Shown: positions 34,308 through 46,030 of the stretch, piece by piece
How the letters are laid out: each line of letters begins with the position of its first letter
Numbering within the stretch: the first letter of the stretch is position 1
Assembly: GCF_018837975.1 (NCBI RefSeq)
Contig: NZ_JAGSOY010000004.1
Span: 62,001-126,000, forward strand
DNA length: 64,000 nt
Direction: 5' to 3'
Source: Zooshikella harenae
GTDB taxonomy: Bacteria; Pseudomonadota; Gammaproteobacteria; Pseudomonadales; Zooshikellaceae
Translations under genes and position numbers: made by a program
The notes under the pieces: model-generated
The model's input: the letters and a program-made list of their open reading frames with translations, nothing else
Databases searched by the model: none
Told to the model about the DNA's origin: nothing

Positions 34308-35558
34308 ATGACTATGAAAAAACTAGTGCATTTCCTTACATGGCCAACAATTTCTGGTGTCTTAGTTGCCATCATTCTAATGCAGCAATTCCCCAGCTTA
34401 GTTGGAAAAAACAATACTGCTGAACAAAATACACCACAAGTCACGCAGGCAGTATACAACAGTACAAATAGCCCTATCAGCCCAACTGAACCTGTCGTAG
34501 TTAATCAAGAAAATGTAACCGTTTCTCCCAGTAAAACCGGACCAAGCTCTTATAGTCATGCTGTAAAAAAAGCAGCACCTGCGGTGGTTAATATATACAC
34601 AACAAAAATAATTCGAGAGCGCCAACACCCTATCTTCGATGATCCTTTTTTTCAGGATTTCTTTGGTTATAACCAAATGCCTAAACGGAAACGTATGCAG
34701 TCCAGCTTGGGTTCGGGTGTCATTATGAGTCCAGAAGGCTATGTCGTTACCAACAACCATGTTATTGCAGGTGCCTCAGAAATTCTAATATTACTGCAAG
34801 ATGGTCGTGAAACAGCTGCTCGCGTTGTTGGTACAGATCCAGAAACTGACTTAGCCATTCTTAAAATAGATCTGGATAATCTACCTTCCATCACCCTGGC
34901 CCCCACTCGCAATGCCGAGATTGGTGATGTGGTATTAGCAATAGGTAACCCTTTTGGTGTAGGCCAAACTGTGACCATGGGTATTATCAGTGCCACAGGT
35001 CGTAGCAAACTGTACTTAAATACTTACGAAAACTTTATCCAAACAGATGCAGCTATTAACCCAGGTAACTCTGGTGGAGCCCTCATTAATGTTCATGGGG
35101 ACCTACTTGGTATAAACACAGCTATTTTTTCAAAATCAGGGGGGTCCCAAGGCATTGGTTTTGCGATCCCTTCAGAGATTGCCCGTGATGTAATGTTATC
35201 AATCGTCAAGCACGGCAAGGTTATTCGTGGCTGGTTAGGGCTGGAAACTCAGCAGTTTACCCGTGAGCTTGCAGATGCTTTTGGTCTTCCACATATAGAA
35301 GGGATTTTAATTACGGGGGTATATCGTAATGGCCCAGCCTTTCAAGCCGGCTTAAAACCTGGTGATTTAATTTTGGAAATAAACAGTATGCATGCACGGG
35401 AAGGACGCAAAGTCATGTATCAAGTGGCTCAAATGCGCCCAGGTGAAGAGGTTGTAATAAAAATAATTCGTAATGGAGTTGAGCAAGATATCAAATGTAT
35501 TATTGGCTTAAGACCATCACTTTCCGGGTTGCAAGAACCTTCTCGCTCAAGGCATTAA
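34308..35558 (+). CDS. degS: Periplasmic DegS/AlgW-type serine protease
   Basis: 416 aa. One N-terminal membrane anchor (about residues 7-30), a low-complexity linker, a trypsin-like domain and a single PDZ domain (about 305-395). Catalytic triad H151 (TNNHVI), D181 (TDLAIL), S255 (GNSGG). DegS/AlgW senses misfolded outer-membrane porins through its PDZ domain and makes the first cut in the anti-sigma factor RseA/MucA, switching on sigma-E/AlgU. A second ATG two codons in is equally possible. It is divergent from the Nif3-like gene and followed by a 12-bp-stem hairpin. Confidence 0.92.
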   Translation: MTMKKLVHFLTWPTISGVLVAIILMQQFPSLVGKNNTAEQNTPQVTQAVYNSTNSPISPTEPVVVNQENVTVSPSKTGPSSYSHAVKKAAPAVVNIYTTKIIRERQHPIFDDPFFQDFFGYNQMPKRKRMQSSLGSGVIMSPEGYVVTNNHVIAGASEILILLQDGRETAARVVGTDPETDLAILKIDLDNLPSITLAPTRNAEIGDVVLAIGNPFGVGQTVTMGIISATGRSKLYLNTYENFIQTDAAINPGNSGGALINVHGDLLGINTAIFSKSGGSQGIGFAIPSEIARDVMLSIVKHGKVIRGWLGLETQQFTRELADAFGLPHIEGILITGVYRNGPAFQAGLKPGDLILEINSMHAREGRKVMYQVAQMRPGEEVVIKIIRNGVEQDIKCIIGLRPSLSGLQEPSRSRH

Positions 35559-35587
35559 TCACTCTTCCAACTAAAGCTTCATTTCAA

Positions 35588-35623
35588 GCACTAATCCAGA
35601 ATACTTACAGCCTGGATTAGTGC
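35588..35623. terminator. Hairpin between convergent degS and hisC
   Basis: Perfect 12-bp stem GCACTAATCCAG / CTGGATTAGTGC with a 12-nt loop lies between the 3' ends of degS (plus) and hisC (minus). T-runs are lacking on both sides, so it may stabilise 3' ends or terminate weakly. Confidence 0.65.
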
Positions 35624-35663
35624 ACCTGTCTCTAGTACGAACAATCTATGACTAAAAGGCAAC

Positions 35664-36773
35664 TTAACTGGCAAGCAATGCTGCTAACTCTCTCAGCAAA
35701 ACTTCATTTTCTTTGGGTGTACCAACCGTAATACGCAAACAGTTGTTGAGTAAAGGATGAGTACCATGAAGACACTTTATTAGAACACCTCTCGCCAATA
35801 ACAACCGCTGGATCTCAGCAGCATCATGTTCCAGTGTGCGGCACAGTAAAAAGTTGGCCTCACTTGGCCAGACATGCAGATTGTCAAAAGCAGACAGTCG
35901 CTCTTTAAGTGCTTCCCGATCAGCACAAATCTGAGCCGTTTGTTTAAGTAACTCATCCACATGTTGTAGCGCAAATACCGTACTGGCTTGGGTTAACACA
36001 TTAATATTGTAAGGCAGGCGAAGTTTATTCACTTCTGCTAACCAGCCTGGATGACCTATTAAATAACCTAAGCGTAACCCTGCTAACCCCACCTTGGAAA
36101 GCGTTCGCATGATAACCACATTGCTGTAATCTGCCAGCAAGGAGTAGGCATCACTTGAAGAAAAAGCTGTATAAGCCTCATCAATGACAACCAAGCCTGA
36201 AGTAGCTTCAATAATACGCCGAACCTTTTCTTCTCCAAATACATTACCTGTTGGGTTATTGGGCTGTGCCAAAAAGATTAAGGCGGGGTTATGCGTCTCA
36301 ATAGCCTTCAGCATTGCACCAACATCCAGAGAAAAGTCCGTGCCTAACGGTATGCCCACATAATCCATCTGCAGGTACTGAGCAATCATCTTGTACATAA
36401 CGAAGCTTGGTTCTGGCGCCAGTATCGTTCGCTTTGGACCTGCTAATGTTATTGCTAATAACTGGATCAACTCATCAGAGCCGTTACCAAATAAAATCTC
36501 ATAGTCTTCTGCTATTTGGAATGCCTCACGAAACGCTTGCTTTAGCTGAGAACAATCAGCATCAGGATAACGGTTGACATGAATTTGTTGGAGCGAATCA
36601 AGCCATGCTTGATGCATTGTTGATGGCCAGTGGTAAGGATTTTCCATGGCATCAAGCTTAATGACATGCTCCCCAATGGTCGGCACATGATACGCTTTTA
36701 AAGCCTGCACATCAGTTCTAACCCAGCGCTCAACATGAGCACTTACTGCTTGTTTACGATTATCACTCGCCAT
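35664..36773 (-). CDS. hisC: Histidinol-phosphate aminotransferase
   Basis: 369 aa PLP enzyme converting imidazole-acetol phosphate to histidinol phosphate. Motifs: DAMENPYHWP, GNGSDELIQLLA, LAQPNNPTGNVF, VVIDEAYTAFS, and the PLP-binding Lys in MRTLSKVGLAGLRLGYLIG. Family length. Last gene of the hisG-hisD-hisC series, 34 bp after hisD. Cytosolic. The other his genes are not in this window, which matches the split his loci of pseudomonads. Confidence 0.95.
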   Translation of the reverse strand: MASDNRKQAVSAHVERWVRTDVQALKAYHVPTIGEHVIKLDAMENPYHWPSTMHQAWLDSLQQIHVNRYPDADCSQLKQAFREAFQIAEDYEILFGNGSDELIQLLAITLAGPKRTILAPEPSFVMYKMIAQYLQMDYVGIPLGTDFSLDVGAMLKAIETHNPALIFLAQPNNPTGNVFGEEKVRRIIEATSGLVVIDEAYTAFSSSDAYSLLADYSNVVIMRTLSKVGLAGLRLGYLIGHPGWLAEVNKLRLPYNINVLTQASTVFALQHVDELLKQTAQICADREALKERLSAFDNLHVWPSEANFLLCRTLEHDAAEIQRLLLARGVLIKCLHGTHPLLNNCLRITVGTPKENEVLLRELAALLAS

Positions 36774-36807
36774 AGGTCATCTTCTTATTGTTAGCTGTAT
36801 TCTCTCA

Positions 36808-38115
36808 TTATTCTTTAGTTGTGATTCTGTACTCAGCTGAGCGCGCATGTGCGGTCAGCCCTTCTCCCCTCGCCAGGGTAGATGCTATCTGTCCAATCTC
36901 ACTGGCACTTTCTGCAGAAAAACACACTAATGAAGAACGTTTTTGAAAGTCATAAACCCCAAGAGGAGAAGAAAAACGCGCAGTTCCAGAAGTAGGCAGC
37001 ACATGATTTGGGCCTGCACAGTAGTCACCCAATGCTTCTGCCGTATAGCGTCCCATAAAGATAGCACCAGCATGCTGTATTTTGGGCAGGAGAGCTTGGG
37101 GATTTTCTACTGACAACTCCAAATGTTCAGGGGCAATCTGGTTACTTACAGCTACCGCCGTATCTATATCAGGAGTCCAGATAAAAGCACCACGATTAGC
37201 TAATGAGGTGGCAATGAGATCTTTTCTTTCCATTGTAGGCAACAAGCGTTTTATACTTGCTTCTACTTTATGCAAAAAGTCCCTGTCTGGTGAAATTAGG
37301 ATAGACTGAGCATCTTCATCATGCTCTGCCTGCGAAAACAGATCCATCGCAATCCAGTCAGGGTCTGTTTTACCATCACAAATCACCAGAATTTCAGAAG
37401 GACCAGCAATCATATCAATGCCCACCTGGCCAAACACCAATTGTTTAGCCGTGGCCACATAAATATTACCTGGTCCCACAATTTTATCGACTTTGGGTAC
37501 AGACTCTGTGCCATAAGCTAAAGCAGCAATGGCTTGAGCCCCACCAATCGTGAACACTTTATCAACCCCAGCAATCGCTGCAGCTGCCAATACCCAATCA
37601 TTCACCACACCTTTGGGCATGGGCACAACCATAATAACTTCTTTAACACCAGCTACTTTGGCTGGAATCGCATTCATTAATACAGATGAAGGATAAGCTG
37701 CTTTGCCTCCAGGAACGTAAATACCCACCCGCGCCATAGGCGTAACTTGTTGTCCAAGTAAGACACCCTCTTCTTCATACTGCCAGGAACTCTGGACCTG
37801 CTTTTCATGGTACTGCCGAACTCGATCAGCAGCTGCTACCAGTGCTTGTTCATCATTGATATTTAAACGTTGGCGGGCTTCATGAAGTGTTTCAATACCG
37901 AGACAAACATCAGTAATTGAGGCTAAATTCCGCTGATCAAAACGACAGGTGTAATCAACTAATGCCTGATCTCCCTGTTGACGCACACCACTAATAATAG
38001 ATTGCACAGTACTCAATACTTGCTGATCAGAAACAGCTTCCCATGCAGTCAAAGTATTTAAATGCGTTGAAAAATCTTCTGCTGTGGCATCTAACCACTG
38101 AATATCAAGAGACAT
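36808..38115 (-). CDS. hisD: Histidinol dehydrogenase
   Basis: 435 aa zinc, NAD-dependent enzyme performing the last two steps to L-histidine. Signature blocks: [30 protein letters not shown] (about residues 130-160), [56 protein letters not shown] (His/Glu zinc region) and APEHLEL. Lies between hisG (61 bp upstream) and hisC. Confidence 0.96.
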   Translation of the reverse strand: MSLDIQWLDATAEDFSTHLNTLTAWEAVSDQQVLSTVQSIISGVRQQGDQALVDYTCRFDQRNLASITDVCLGIETLHEARQRLNINDEQALVAAADRVRQYHEKQVQSSWQYEEEGVLLGQQVTPMARVGIYVPGGKAAYPSSVLMNAIPAKVAGVKEVIMVVPMPKGVVNDWVLAAAAIAGVDKVFTIGGAQAIAALAYGTESVPKVDKIVGPGNIYVATAKQLVFGQVGIDMIAGPSEILVICDGKTDPDWIAMDLFSQAEHDEDAQSILISPDRDFLHKVEASIKRLLPTMERKDLIATSLANRGAFIWTPDIDTAVAVSNQIAPEHLELSVENPQALLPKIQHAGAIFMGRYTAEALGDYCAGPNHVLPTSGTARFSSPLGVYDFQKRSSLVCFSAESASEIGQIASTLARGEGLTAHARSAEYRITTKE

Positions 38116-38176
38116 AAGTTACGCTCTCCAACCAAGACTGCTTTATAGTCTTAACTAAGCCAAGGCTGTATTTGAC

Positions 38177-38824
38177 TTATTCTGACATTTCCCGCTTATT
38201 AACAGCAGACTCCAAGTCCTGAATCAGGTTTTGAAGTAATTTATGTTTTATTTTCATCGCTGCCTTATTAATGACCAACCTCGCACTTACATGAGCAATC
38301 AGCTCTCTGGGCTCTAAGCCATTTGCACGAAGTGTATTTCCAGTATCAACCACATCCACAATTTCATCAGCCAACCCCACCAAAGGTGCTAGTTCCATTG
38401 AACCATACAGCTTAATTATTTCTGCTTGATACCCTTGTGTAGCGTAGAAACGCTTTGCAATGTTGACAAATTTAGTAGCCACTCGTCGCCTTCTAGACTG
38501 CGGTTTACCACCCACGGGACCCGCAGTCATTAGCCGGCACTGCGCTATTTTTAAATCCAAGGGTTCATAAAGACTTTGAGTGCCATGCTCAAGCAAAACA
38601 TCTTTGCCAGAAACACCTGCATCAGCAGCACCATATTCAACATAAGTGGGAACATCAGTGGTTCGAACAATCAGTAAGTTAATATGAGGATGATGGGTGG
38701 GAATAATTAGCTTGCGGCTTTTCTTCAAGTCTTCTGCAGGCTCAATGCCTGCAGCTTTTAGTAAGGGCAAGGTTTCATCAAGAATCCGCCCTTTCGATAA
38801 CGCAATCGTAAGTTGATTTTTCAT
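38177..38824 (-). CDS. hisG: ATP phosphoribosyltransferase, short form
   Basis: 215 aa catalytic subunit for the first step of histidine synthesis. The start [22 protein letters not shown] is the family N-terminus; the open frame 24 codons upstream overlaps murA and is not used. [15 protein letters not shown] and the PRPP site [13 protein letters not shown] are present. The C-terminal regulatory ACT-like domain of the long (E. coli) form is absent, so this short enzyme should need HisZ as regulatory partner; hisZ is not in the window. It follows murA by 17 bp. Confidence 0.95.
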   Translation of the reverse strand: MKNQLTIALSKGRILDETLPLLKAAGIEPAEDLKKSRKLIIPTHHPHINLLIVRTTDVPTYVEYGAADAGVSGKDVLLEHGTQSLYEPLDLKIAQCRLMTAGPVGGKPQSRRRRVATKFVNIAKRFYATQGYQAEIIKLYGSMELAPLVGLADEIVDVVDTGNTLRANGLEPRELIAHVSARLVINKAAMKIKHKLLQNLIQDLESAVNKREMSE

Positions 38825-38841
38825 TGTTTTAGTAGCGTATG

Positions 38842-40104
<1,263 letters not shown>

Positions 40105-40193
40105 TTATTCCTCAAGCTCTTACTTAATACTGAGCCAGATAAACTCTGACAGCACAAAGGTGACAGCACAAAGGGCATCATCACTTTCTATTG

Positions 40194-40445
40194 CTATCCA
40201 TTTTGTTGGAGATACTGTTGCCACTCAGCAGGCGTGAAGAATTTCATCGTAACCGCATGGATAGTGCCATCAGCGATAAGGTGGTTGAGGTGCGTATAAA
40301 CCATCTGTTGTTTTTTTACGGGCGATAAGCCTGCGAATTCATCGCTGACAAGTACTAGCTGAAAATTACAGCCTTCACCATCAACAATAACTTCAGTCTC
40401 AGTTAGCTTATCTTCTAATAATGCTTTTATTTGCTCTGGTCCCAT
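40194..40445 (-). CDS. ibaG: BolA-family protein IbaG
   Basis: 83 aa from MGPEQIKALLED; the open frame continues 30 codons upstream, but that stretch is not BolA-like, and a GAGGT site precedes this ATG. BolA fold with the conserved Cys of DGEGCNFQLVLVSDEFAGLSPVKKQQMVY. IbaG binds monothiol glutaredoxin with an Fe-S cluster and is linked to envelope traits. It lies between mlaB and murA, its standard place. Confidence 0.93.
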   Translation of the reverse strand: MGPEQIKALLEDKLTETEVIVDGEGCNFQLVLVSDEFAGLSPVKKQQMVYTHLNHLIADGTIHAVTMKFFTPAEWQQYLQQNG

Positions 40446-40550
40446 CGCTACCTCAACATAAAATGCTGAAAAAAGGGGGAGTATCATATAAAAAAATACG
40501 CAGTAACGAAACCTTAACTGCGTTTTAATTACCATAGCAAATCTGACTTT

Positions 40551-40865
40551 TTACTCAATTCCTAAGGGAAGTACGCTATCAAGGCCACTTACCCTGGCCA
40601 AATCAAACAAATCAGCAGACATGTTTACAAACTTAAGTTGGAAAGAACACTTTTTTGCAAAGCGTAACCAGCAAAGTAAAACTGAGAGTCCTACACTACT
40701 GCACGCAGTGATTCCACCTAGATCAATCTGCCAGACAGAAACTGAATTGTCACTACTCATTAAGTCCCGCCCTTGCTGCTCAATTACCACAGCATTGGCT
40801 GCCTCAAGGCAGCCTGAAATTCTGAGAGAGCCTGGTTGAGTCACTTCTACTGTCGCATCTGTCAC
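40551..40865 (-). CDS. mlaB: STAS-domain protein MlaB
   Basis: 104 aa, STAS (anti-sigma antagonist-like) fold: a LRISGCLEAANAVVI strand-helix start, WQIDLGGITACSSVGLSVLLCWLRFAKK in the centre, and LFDLARVSGLDSVLPL at the end. MlaB binds and stabilises MlaF in the MlaFEDB inner-membrane complex. Start is GTG, 3 bp after the mlaC stop, so it is translationally coupled; no ATG fits. Confidence 0.9.
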   Translation of the reverse strand: MTDATVEVTQPGSLRISGCLEAANAVVIEQQGRDLMSSDNSVSVWQIDLGGITACSSVGLSVLLCWLRFAKKCSFQLKFVNMSADLFDLARVSGLDSVLPLGIE

Positions 40866-40868
40866 AGC

Positions 40869-41528
40869 TTAAGCACCTTTAGCTCGGGTCTTTTCTTCTG
40901 CAGATTTCATGATAGAAGACCAGTCATCAATCACTTTTTGAATATTACGCTGGTTTTCACGCATCGCTTGGTCAAACTGAGACTGGAAGACTTTTCCAAT
41001 ATTGATGCCATTAACTACGACATTACGTAACTTCCACTCACCCGCCCCATTTTTAAACATTGTGTAGGTTAAGGGGTAAGTTGTGCCATCTGCAGCATAG
41101 ATGGTCATATGCACAGGTACACGAGGCTTATTGAGATGAGCAGCAGGAATAGGTTTTACATCAATACGCTGATTATCATATTTAAGCAACGCTTTTCCAT
41201 AAAACTCAATCATGCTGGTTTTAAATACTTTTTCAAACTGTTGTAACTGTGCAGGAGTCGTTTTTTTAATGTGACGAACACTCATAACACTACGAGCAAT
41301 TTTATCAAATGCAACAACTGGCGAAAGCACTTTATCCAGCTCACCAAAAAAACGTTGAGGGTTACTTTTGTAATTTGGTTTTTCTTTTTTAATAACTGCA
41401 ATCATTCTCTCAGTGGTCTCTTTAACCAACCGATCAGGGCTATCGGCTACAGCTAAAGCACTTGAAATGAGGAAGCATTGCGCAAATACTACAGTAATTG
41501 CTTTTGTTAAATAGTTTCGCAAATTCAT
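40869..41528 (-). CDS. mlaC: Periplasmic phospholipid shuttle MlaC
   Basis: 219 aa. Signal peptide to about residue 28 (AVTVVFAQCFLISSALAVA). Mature part shows ATERMIAVIKKE-like start, RFFGELDKVLSPVVAFDKIARSVM, and VNGINIGKVFQSQFDQAMRENQRN near residue 180, characteristic of the MlaC (Ttg2) fold. It carries phospholipid between the MlaA-porin complex and MlaFEDB. Note the mlaA homologue is at 16015 and lacks a lipid anchor. Confidence 0.94.
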   Translation of the reverse strand: MNLRNYLTKAITVVFAQCFLISSALAVADSPDRLVKETTERMIAVIKKEKPNYKSNPQRFFGELDKVLSPVVAFDKIARSVMSVRHIKKTTPAQLQQFEKVFKTSMIEFYGKALLKYDNQRIDVKPIPAAHLNKPRVPVHMTIYAADGTTYPLTYTMFKNGAGEWKLRNVVVNGINIGKVFQSQFDQAMRENQRNIQKVIDDWSSIMKSAEEKTRAKGA

Positions 41529-41562
41529 GGATATACCTTCGTCTAGCTAATCCTGTTTATCT

Positions 41563-42030
41563 TTATTCAACTTCTTTGACTGATTGTTGAAGAAACTTCC
41601 CAATCAGATCTTCAAGAATTTGCGCTGGTTGGGTATTCCATATTTCTCCCCCTTCCTGCAAAGTCTTTTCCTCACCACCTAATGTAATACCAATATACTG
41701 CTCTCCCAAAAGGCCTGAGGTCAAAATGGCTGCCGTGCTATCTGTTGGAATATTATTAACTTGGCTGTCAATTTCCATAACAACCTTGGCACGCATTTCC
41801 GTTTTATCATAGGAAATAGAAACCACTTTTCCTACATTAACACCACTAATAGCCACCTTGGAACGCACTTTGAGACCACCAATGTGATCAAAGAAAGCAT
41901 GGACGTGATAAGTAGTCTGGGCTGTCTGAATAGACAATCCACTTACTCGCAAAGCCAACAGGATCAGCGCAAATATGCCTGCCAGCATAAAAACTCCCAC
42001 GCTGATCTCAACGGTTCTCATGCGCACCAT
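41563..42030 (-). CDS. mlaD: MCE-domain protein MlaD
   Basis: 155 aa. N-terminal membrane helix (about residues 10-28), then a single MCE domain with AFFDHIGGLKVRSKVAISGVNVGKVVSI and LTSGLLGEQYIGITLGG. MlaD forms the hexameric ring that guides lipid into MlaE. The ATG overlaps the mlaE stop by one base; a second ATG three codons in may be used. The hydrophobic Leu/Phe patch near the C-terminus (FLQQSV) matches the substrate contact region. Confidence 0.94.
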   Translation of the reverse strand: MVRMRTVEISVGVFMLAGIFALILLALRVSGLSIQTAQTTYHVHAFFDHIGGLKVRSKVAISGVNVGKVVSISYDKTEMRAKVVMEIDSQVNNIPTDSTAAILTSGLLGEQYIGITLGGEEKTLQEGGEIWNTQPAQILEDLIGKFLQQSVKEVE

Positions 42031-42845
42031 TACAGTTCTCCGAACATCACTGCCGTTAAAATAAAGTCTAAACCCAGTACAGCTAATGACGAATAAACAA
42101 CGGTTCTCGTTGTCGCTCGACTAATGCCTTCTGATGTGGGCATAGTATCGTAGCCTTGGAAAACGGCGATCCAGGTTACGACAAAACCAAAGACCAGGCT
42201 TTTAATCACACCATTACAGACATCATCTGCAAAATTAACAGACTGTTGCATGTTTGACCAAAAAGACCCTTCATAAATACCAAGCCAGTCAACACTGACC
42301 ATGGCCCCGCCATAAATGCCAATGACACTAAAAATTGCAGCAAGCAATGGCATTGAAATAAAACCAGCCCAAAATCGTGGCGCAACAATTCTTTTTAATG
42401 GGTCAACACCAATCATTTCCATGCTGGATAGTTGTTCCGTTACTTTCATCAAGCCAATTTCTGCTGTAAGTGCAGACCCTGCACGCCCCGCATAAAGTAA
42501 CGCCGTAACAACGGGGCCTAACTCTCGCAATAAGGTTAATGCCACCATCTGACCTACAGCTTCTTCAGAACCATAGGTAACAAGAATATTATATCCTTGA
42601 AGGCCCAGCACCATACCAATAAAAAGGCCTGAAACTGAAATGATGACCAGTGACAGAACACCTATTGAATACAGTTGTTGTAACAACAATTGATAGCGTG
42701 AACCAAAACCTGAGCGACCAAAGATGGCAAGTAATAAAAAGACACCTGATCGACCTATTGACTCAACCCGCATAATACCGGACTGCCCAAGACGGCGAAG
42801 AAAGGTAATGAAGCTGGTCATTAAATCCAATCGTTGCCGCTTCAT
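42030..42845 (-). CDS. mlaE: Phospholipid ABC transporter permease MlaE
   Basis: 271 aa permease, about five membrane helices. Family marks: [62 protein letters not shown] (the conserved LRELGPV and GRAGSA motifs) and [16 protein letters not shown]. Start overlaps the mlaF stop by 4 bp. An ATG eight codons in would give the more usual length of about 263. Confidence 0.95.
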   Translation of the reverse strand: MKRQRLDLMTSFITFLRRLGQSGIMRVESIGRSGVFLLLAIFGRSGFGSRYQLLLQQLYSIGVLSLVIISVSGLFIGMVLGLQGYNILVTYGSEEAVGQMVALTLLRELGPVVTALLYAGRAGSALTAEIGLMKVTEQLSSMEMIGVDPLKRIVAPRFWAGFISMPLLAAIFSVIGIYGGAMVSVDWLGIYEGSFWSNMQQSVNFADDVCNGVIKSLVFGFVVTWIAVFQGYDTMPTSEGISRATTRTVVYSSLAVLGLDFILTAVMFGEL

Positions 42846-43657
42846 AGCACCTCTCCCATCAACAAATCTTGGCGATAATCTTGTGCCGGATAATGATAAG
42901 GTACAGGCCCATCAGGAAGCCCTTTCATAAACTGTTTTATTCTGTCATCAGTAGAATTCATTAGCTCATCAGGTGCTCCATGCCCTAACACACTGGCATC
43001 ACCTACTACGTAAATATAATCAGCGATACTGGCAGCCTCATGGACATCATGGGAAACCACTATACTGGTTAAGTTCAAGGCATCATTTAATAAGCGAATC
43101 AACTGGACCAAAACCCCCATTGCAATAGGGTCCTGTCCAACAAAAGGCTCATCATACATAATCATCATTGGGTCCAAAGCAATCGCTCTTGCCAATGCGA
43201 CCCGACGAGACATTCCACCTGAAAGCTCGCTGGGCATTAAGTCTCTTGCCCCTCGAAGGCCAACTGCATGCAGCTTCATGAGTACAACATCACGAATCAT
43301 TGCTTCTGGAAGCTGAGTATGTACACGTAATGGAAAAGCAACGTTTTCATAAACACTTAGATCAGTAAAAAGAGCACCACTTTGAAACAACATGCCCATT
43401 TTTCGTCTGACCTTAAATAAATCACTACGACTTAAAGAAGGGATACTATGTCCATCCACAATAATATCGCCAGCATCAGGCTTAAGCTGGGCCCCGATCA
43501 AGCGTAATAACGTGGTTTTCCCTGTTCCACTTGGCCCCATAATAGCTGTCACTTTTCCTCTGGGAATATGAATTGTGACATTGTCATAAATAGCACGACC
43601 TGAACGTCTAAACGTTAAACCGTTAATTTCGACAATATTATCAGAGGCAAACGCCAT
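42842..43657 (-). CDS. mlaF: Phospholipid ABC transporter ATP-binding protein MlaF
   Basis: 271 aa ATPase. Walker [10 protein letters not shown] (about residue 41), signature [19 protein letters not shown], Walker [16 protein letters not shown], and H-loop VVSHDVHEA. Together with MlaE, MlaD and MlaB it powers phospholipid transport that keeps the outer membrane asymmetric. First gene of a tightly overlapping mlaFEDCB-ibaG-murA operon. The usual divergent neighbour yrbG is separated here by an inserted aminopeptidase gene. Confidence 0.95.
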   Translation of the reverse strand: MAFASDNIVEINGLTFRRSGRAIYDNVTIHIPRGKVTAIMGPSGTGKTTLLRLIGAQLKPDAGDIIVDGHSIPSLSRSDLFKVRRKMGMLFQSGALFTDLSVYENVAFPLRVHTQLPEAMIRDVVLMKLHAVGLRGARDLMPSELSGGMSRRVALARAIALDPMMIMYDEPFVGQDPIAMGVLVQLIRLLNDALNLTSIVVSHDVHEAASIADYIYVVGDASVLGHGAPDELMNSTDDRIKQFMKGLPDGPVPYHYPAQDYRQDLLMGEVL

Positions 43658-44368
43658 AATTTATCAACCTTTGTTAAACGCAGAACAACATTGACTATGG
43701 GCCAGACTGGGTCAAATAAATACCGCACTCATTTTATTTGAATACGTAAGTCTTATTTGAAAATAGTGCACATTTTATACAATGATTCATTATTCAGCTG
43801 TCAATGAAGGGTTATCATCTATCCCTTTTTTCAGCAAAGACAATGCATCCACAATTAGGTAAAAGTACTTAGTGCCGGCTGACAGTATTAGTATTTTGTT
43901 ACTAGGGCGCGCATTTTAGCACTATTTATGAGGGAAACAAAAAGCAGCTTTTTATACACCAAATCACAAATGAATGTACTCACAAACCTATTAAATATCT
44001 AGCGCATCAATCTAATTTGCACCATCGTATTTTTTAAGATAACGGTATTGATATTTAGGTCACATTAGTGGATATCTTTTTTACCACACTACAAGCCAGT
44101 AACAACATAACTTTTAACAAAAATTAAACACTATCAACATATTTTCATAAACAATACTCGGTGTTGCGAAGGTATAATACCAATACAAACAGAATGGTTA
44201 TTTTTTCTATATTTAAAACAACTCTGCGTAAAAAAATATTACATTGCGTAATGTTTTAACACTAAATAGGAGACTATACGACCTGAAATCTCGTTAAAAC
44301 AGATTTAAATCCCTTCCTCCCTTAACCCTGTAGAGAGCTAAGGAAGGAGTAGGATTTCTTATAACGCT
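43658..44368. other. Intergenic region between mlaF and the aminopeptidase gene
   Basis: 711 bp, AT-rich, no ORF or RNA gene recognised. Contains the mla promoter region. A CCTTCCTCCCTTA / TAAGGaAGGAG pair at about 44311-44350 lies just after the aminopeptidase stop and may terminate it (minus strand). Confidence 0.45.
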
Positions 44369-46030
44369 TTAGTTGCTCCACTGCCATTGCTGATAGTCAT
44401 TTGATAAGTCATACCAAACTCCCACCCAGTCGCCATACTTCTCACCAAAATGTGTTAAGTAAAACTTAGTGTGCTCTGCATTTTGCAGCCTTCCGCCAAC
44501 CAGCTCCCAACGTTGTGTATCATCTGTAGTCTTACACTCACTCAGTTGGGCCATATTAGCGCCTGTAAACCAAGAGCGCATTGCCAAGCATTGCTTTTTA
44601 TCAGCTTTTGGATGTATACGACCTGCACTATCCATCATCCATTTTTGGTTAGCCGCATTATTACACTGGCTTGCGGTGATCCTATTGCCACCCTGCTTAT
44701 TCACACCTAAACAGAAACCTTTGCCATTTTTCAGAAGTTTATATGAACCATCATCTGGAGTATTTGGATCAGGGTTATCTGGACTACCCCCCGCACTTTT
44801 CGCTAACTCTACAGCAAAAGCCGTTGCTAACTTAGCGAATTTAATGGCATGCAAACCATTACCACCCGCACTTTCCAATGTATCATTGGTAGAATGAATA
44901 TTATTGTTTGATTCACGCATCTGTGCTTCAAAAGGCATTACTGCAGGATAGCCATTACGATACCAGGAAGCATGATCTGAACATGCATAACCACAACTAC
45001 CGTAACCTACAGTAATTTCTGGAAAGTAGGTTTCAGCAAGTTTTGCCGTAAACTGAGTAAGTTCATTCGATGTGTTGTCTTGCATAAATACAACATCTGC
45101 ACGAGAACCATTAAAGAGTGTCATATCCAACTGCATCACACCAATAACATTGGTATTACTCTGCTTGTGTTGTGCTGCAATATCACCTGAACCTCGTAAG
45201 CCAACTTCTTCTGCCGCATACCCCATAAACTTTATAGTGCGTTTGGGATTAAAATCACTTGCAAAGAGTACTCGCATTGCTTCAGTAAGTGAGGCTATAC
45301 CTGATGCATTATCATCTGCACCTGGCGCTTTTGCCCGTATTTTGTCACTACTGCTCTGATTGATTGAGTCCAGGTGCCCCCCAACAACAACAACCTCATC
45401 CGGTAATTCACTTCCTTTCCAGGTTAATACCACAGAAGGTTGTTGCCACTGGCTATGTTTCACCAATTTAACTGAAACATTTTTATGTCCATTTGCTAAC
45501 TGCTCCCACTGACTTTTAATCCAGTTGGCAGCCTCTACGCCAGTATCACTTTGATAGTAACGATTATTAAAACGGCTTAAACTATTAATGGTTTCTTTTA
45601 AAGATGCTTCCTGAACAGAAGGAATTAGCGCAGTGACGACTTCCCCTTGATCAATCGTGTAATTAGGTTCTACAAAGTCATTAAGTGGCGTGTTTTCATT
45701 TTGCTTCACCAAGGCTAGTGCTTGCTCAAAGTCATCATGCACTATAAATCCCCCGCAGCGTTTCATCCGCAGGTGAATAAACTGACTTAATGCATCTATT
45801 TTCTTCTTTGAAACCTTGGCGACAGTTGAATTACTTGTAGAAAATGCTTCATCGGCTGTCAGTGATGACAGATCAACATCCTCCAAAAGATAAGGCATTT
45901 CTGTACGGATTTTGTCCCGTGTCTCTTTATCGATAGTGATCCAAAAGCCATCATCAGCCCAACCAGACATACTGACTGCAGCTAACAATGCACTACTGAC
46001 AAAGACACGACTTAATGGTAAAAGCTTCAC
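44369..46030 (-). CDS. Secreted M28 leucyl-aminopeptidase-like enzyme with ricin-type lectin domain
   Basis: 553 aa. Signal peptide MKLLPLSRVFVSSALLAAVSMSGWA. Catalytic M28 domain with two-zinc ligands H219 (GGHLDS), D239/D240 (GADDNASG), E274/E275 (AAEEVGLRGS), D302 (MQLDM) and H379 (NIHSTNDT), as in the Vibrio proteolyticus aminopeptidase. A short NPDPNTPDDG linker leads to a beta-trefoil at about 428-553 with three QxW repeats (NQKWMM, TQRWEL, QQWQW), predicted to bind carbohydrate. The role is likely extracellular peptide degradation. It is inserted between mlaF and yrbG, which normally adjoin. Confidence 0.9.
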   Translation of the reverse strand: MKLLPLSRVFVSSALLAAVSMSGWADDGFWITIDKETRDKIRTEMPYLLEDVDLSSLTADEAFSTSNSTVAKVSKKKIDALSQFIHLRMKRCGGFIVHDDFEQALALVKQNENTPLNDFVEPNYTIDQGEVVTALIPSVQEASLKETINSLSRFNNRYYQSDTGVEAANWIKSQWEQLANGHKNVSVKLVKHSQWQQPSVVLTWKGSELPDEVVVVGGHLDSINQSSSDKIRAKAPGADDNASGIASLTEAMRVLFASDFNPKRTIKFMGYAAEEVGLRGSGDIAAQHKQSNTNVIGVMQLDMTLFNGSRADVVFMQDNTSNELTQFTAKLAETYFPEITVGYGSCGYACSDHASWYRNGYPAVMPFEAQMRESNNNIHSTNDTLESAGGNGLHAIKFAKLATAFAVELAKSAGGSPDNPDPNTPDDGSYKLLKNGKGFCLGVNKQGGNRITASQCNNAANQKWMMDSAGRIHPKADKKQCLAMRSWFTGANMAQLSECKTTDDTQRWELVGGRLQNAEHTKFYLTHFGEKYGDWVGVWYDLSNDYQQWQWSN

